The position numbers and the translations under genes were made by a program. This document shows positions 5,659-7,132 of a DNA stretch of 7,132 bases, one piece after another (position 1 is the stretch's first letter; the number at the start of each line of letters is the position of its first letter). Location: contig JAUWXM010000057.1 of NCBI GenBank assembly GCA_030616365.1, positions 1-7,132 of the forward strand. The letters are read 5' to 3'. This DNA comes from a bacterium (GTDB lineage: Bacteria; UBP18; UBA7526). Below the pieces are notes generated by a model. It was not told the DNA's origin and searched no databases. It was given only the letters and a program-made list of their open reading frames with translations.

Positions 5659-6747
5659 AAGCCAACTTTTCCTCACATGGGGACTATTGGGGTTTTAGGT
5701 GAAGCGATCCTCAGGCGCTTTGGCCAGGAGGTCATCCTCCCTCCGAAGACCAGCAAAAGAACCCTCACTCTTGGTTCAAGATACTCTCCGGAGTTCGCCT
5801 GCCTACCCTTAAAAGTCACTTTGGGCAATCTAATTGAAGCCCTGGAGAAGGGGGCAGACACCATTGTCATGCTTGCTGCTAGAGGCCCCTGCCGCTTCGG
5901 CTACTATGCCACCTTGCAGAACCTTATATTGAAGAATTTGGATTATGAGTATGAACTCATTACCTTAGACTATGATATGCCCAATAATTTGAGAAAATTA
6001 AAGAGGCTGGCCAAGGGAAAGAACTGGTTTCAGATTGGAGAGGCATTTAGATTCAGCTTCTTGAAGTTACTTACCCTGGAGAAGATGGAGAGATTAGCCC
6101 ATAGAATAAGGCCCTGCGAAGTTAAGAAGGGCTCTACCACTAAGGCATATGATGAGGCCTCCCGGATTATCAGGAGGACATTCTCTTTTAGAGAGCTTCG
6201 CTGGGCAAAGAGAAAGGCTACTTTTCTACTTAAGAAAATTCCCCAGGATAGAACCCGCAATCCCTTAAAGGTAGGAGTGGTGGGGGAGACCTATACTGTC
6301 TTAGAACCCTATGTCAACTTGGAGGTCGAAAGAAAGCTGGGTGAGATGGGCTGTGAGGTGCATCGTCCGGTCTGGGCAACAGAGTATATGATCTCTATGC
6401 TCCCCATCTTTAACCGCTGGGGGCCGAGACGAAAATATAGAAAAGCAGCCAAACCTTATCTGAAAGAGGAGGCAGGAGGAGAGTGCATCGTCTCTATTGG
6501 GGGAACGATTCTCTATGCCAGGAGGAAATTTGATGGCGTAGTCCATATTGCTCCCTTTACCTGCTTACCCGAGATCGTTGCCCAGGGTATTCTGTCCAAA
6601 GTGAGGAAAGACTTAGGTATTCCTATCCTTACCTTAGTCTTGGATGAGCATACCGCTCAGGCAGGACTCATTACCCGCCTGGAAGCCTTTGTCGACCTCC
6701 TCCAGCGCAAACAAGCAAGACAGAAGATGAAAGGGAAACAAGGGTGA
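5656..6747 (+). CDS. COG3581-like dehydratase/activase-associated protein, copy 2
   Basis: A 363-residue paralogue of the protein at 2484-3590; by hand count 43 of the first 80 residues are identical without gaps. Seen: TFPHMG (4-9); PEFACLP (45-51, C49); GNLIEA (57-62); RGPCR (76-80, C79); PQDRTRNPLKVGVVGE (196-211); MGCEV (231-235, C233); GGECIVS (274-280, C277); FTCLPE (301-306, C303); LDEHTAQAG (329-337); TRLEAFVDLLQRK (340-352). All five cysteines of the first copy are kept; C154 is extra. The start is TTG, supported by GGGAG and by alignment. It follows the DUF2229 gene by 20 bases and precedes a second DUF2229 gene. The tail after about residue 352 runs into a 9-base repeat array. The amino acid divergence suggests an old duplication, perhaps with a different substrate or a heteromeric role with the first copy. 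Confidence 0.82.
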   Translation: MKPTFPHMGTIGVLGEAILRRFGQEVILPPKTSKRTLTLGSRYSPEFACLPLKVTLGNLIEALEKGADTIVMLAARGPCRFGYYATLQNLILKNLDYEYELITLDYDMPNNLRKLKRLAKGKNWFQIGEAFRFSFLKLLTLEKMERLAHRIRPCEVKKGSTTKAYDEASRIIRRTFSFRELRWAKRKATFLLKKIPQDRTRNPLKVGVVGETYTVLEPYVNLEVERKLGEMGCEVHRPVWATEYMISMLPIFNRWGPRRKYRKAAKPYLKEEAGGECIVSIGGTILYARRKFDGVVHIAPFTCLPEIVAQGILSKVRKDLGIPILTLVLDEHTAQAGLITRLEAFVDLLQRKQARQKMKGKQG

Positions 6748-6820
6748 TAAGAGTAGCAAGGGTGACAAGGGTTTTAAACCCCTGTTTCCCTTGTGCCCCC
6801 TGTTTCGCGTGTAACCCTTG
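6731..6820. repeat. Mirrored nonamer array (five direct, five inverted units)
   Basis: Five 9-base units on the + strand run AAGGGAAAC (6731-6739), AAGGGTGAT, AAGAGTAGC, AAGGGTGAC and AAGGGTTTT (6767-6775). They are immediately followed by five units of the opposite orientation: AAACCCCTG (6776-6784), TTTCCCTTG, TGCCCCCTG, TTTCGCGTG and TAACCCTTG (6812-6820). The axis is between 6775 and 6776. Transcribed RNA could form a long imperfect hairpin, but no T tract follows, so it is not a standard terminator. The first units encode the last residues and stop codon (TGA 6745-6747) of the upstream gene. Confidence 0.85.
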
Positions 6821-6842
6821 AGCTATCTAATCTCTGCTGCCT

Positions 6843-6857
6843 AAGGAGTTTTTTGTG
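6843..6857 (+). promoter_or_regulatory. Ribosome binding site and GTG start
   Basis: AAGGAG at 6843-6848 lies 6 bases before GTG 6855-6857. This fixes a GTG start for the last gene and matches its alignment with the ATG start of the paralogue at 4595. Confidence 0.8.
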
Positions 6858-7132
6858 GCTATTCGAGTTGGCATTCCCAGAGCATTACTTTATTATCGCT
6901 TCTATCCTCTGTGGAAGACATTCTTCACTGAATTAGGAGCAGAGGTAATCGTTTCCAAACCAACCACTCAAGAGATATTTAGGAAAGGACTTAAGAAGTT
7001 CATTGGTGATACCTGCCTTCCTATGAAACTGGTCTTCGGCCATGTGATTACTCTGGCCGATAAAGTAGACTATCTGTTCATTCCCAGGGTAGTGAGCATT
7101 GAGAAGGATACCTATCTTTGTCCCCACTTCGC
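6855..7132 (+). CDS. DUF2229/COG3580-like iron-sulfur protein, copy 2 (3' truncated by window)
   Basis: Reading from GTG 6855 gives 92 complete codons to the window edge with no stop. The product starts (M)AIRVGIPRALLYY and aligns without gaps with the DUF2229 protein at 4595-5635; by hand count 59 of 92 residues are identical. Shared features are IPRALLYYR (7-15), YPLWKTFF (17-24), DTCLPMK (52-58, C54), FGHV (61-64), DKVDYLF (69-75) and TYLCPHF (86-92, C89). Both candidate cluster cysteines are kept. The first part is very close at DNA level: 4613-4667 and 6873-6927 differ at only three positions. It completes a second COG3581-COG3580 pair and may be followed by further members outside the window. 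The C-terminal half, including the equivalent of C272, is not visible. Confidence 0.85.
   Translation, partial: MAIRVGIPRALLYYRFYPLWKTFFTELGAEVIVSKPTTQEIFRKGLKKFIGDTCLPMKLVFGHVITLADKVDYLFIPRVVSIEKDTYLCPHF

Noticed and set aside
6731..6820. Standard intrinsic terminator at the mirrored nonamers
   Set aside because: The arms are imperfect, the axis leaves almost no loop, and no T tract follows; the next gene has its own ribosome site and appears to belong to the same cluster.

Overview
The window looks like a chromosomal segment from an anaerobic, probably diderm bacterium of an uncultivated or poorly studied lineage. The tRNA genes encode their own CCA ends, ribosome binding sites are clear Shine-Dalgarno type, and genes are packed head to tail on the + strand. 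The oxygen-sensitive type of chemistry suggested by the activase genes points to an anaerobe. No taxonomic marker is present, so no phylum can be named from the sequence alone.

Region 1 (1-421) is non-coding. It holds the 3' end of one tRNA, a short spacer filled by palindromes, a complete tRNA-Val(TAC), a cluster of small GATC-containing palindromes, and a strong intrinsic terminator (370-402) only 19 bases upstream of the first protein gene. A 26-codon ORF overlaps this terminator, in the same frame as the downstream gene.

Region 2 (422-2402) is a tightly coupled pair. The first gene is an ATP-grasp ligase of the COG3919 type. The second is a polysaccharide deacetylase resembling the subfamily found in PEP-CTERM/exosortase exopolysaccharide loci. 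Together they suggest synthesis or modification of a surface glycan or conjugate.

Region 3 (2484-7132, running off the end) is a five-gene cluster built around a BadF/HgdC-type ATPase activase (3632-4591) with a four-cysteine C-terminal tail. Around it lie two COG3581-like proteins (2484-3590 and 5656-6747) and two DUF2229/COG3580-like proteins (4595-5635 and 6855 onward). All four are cysteine-bearing relatives of the 2-hydroxyacyl-CoA dehydratase activase families. In many anaerobes such domains occur as one very large fused protein; here they are separate genes and the COG3580/COG3581 pair is duplicated. The likely theme is ATP-driven, low-potential electron delivery from one activase to one or two iron-sulfur reductase or dehydratase-like partners. 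The substrate is unknown.

The most unusual feature is in the spacers of regions 2 and 3. Four gene ends carry arrays of short degenerate tandem repeats. Three are heptamer arrays with different sequences; the fourth is a 9-base repeat arranged as five direct units facing five inverted units. Each array begins at or inside the upstream stop codon region and stops shortly before the next gene's ribosome binding site, so repeat sequence now encodes the C-terminal tails of several proteins.
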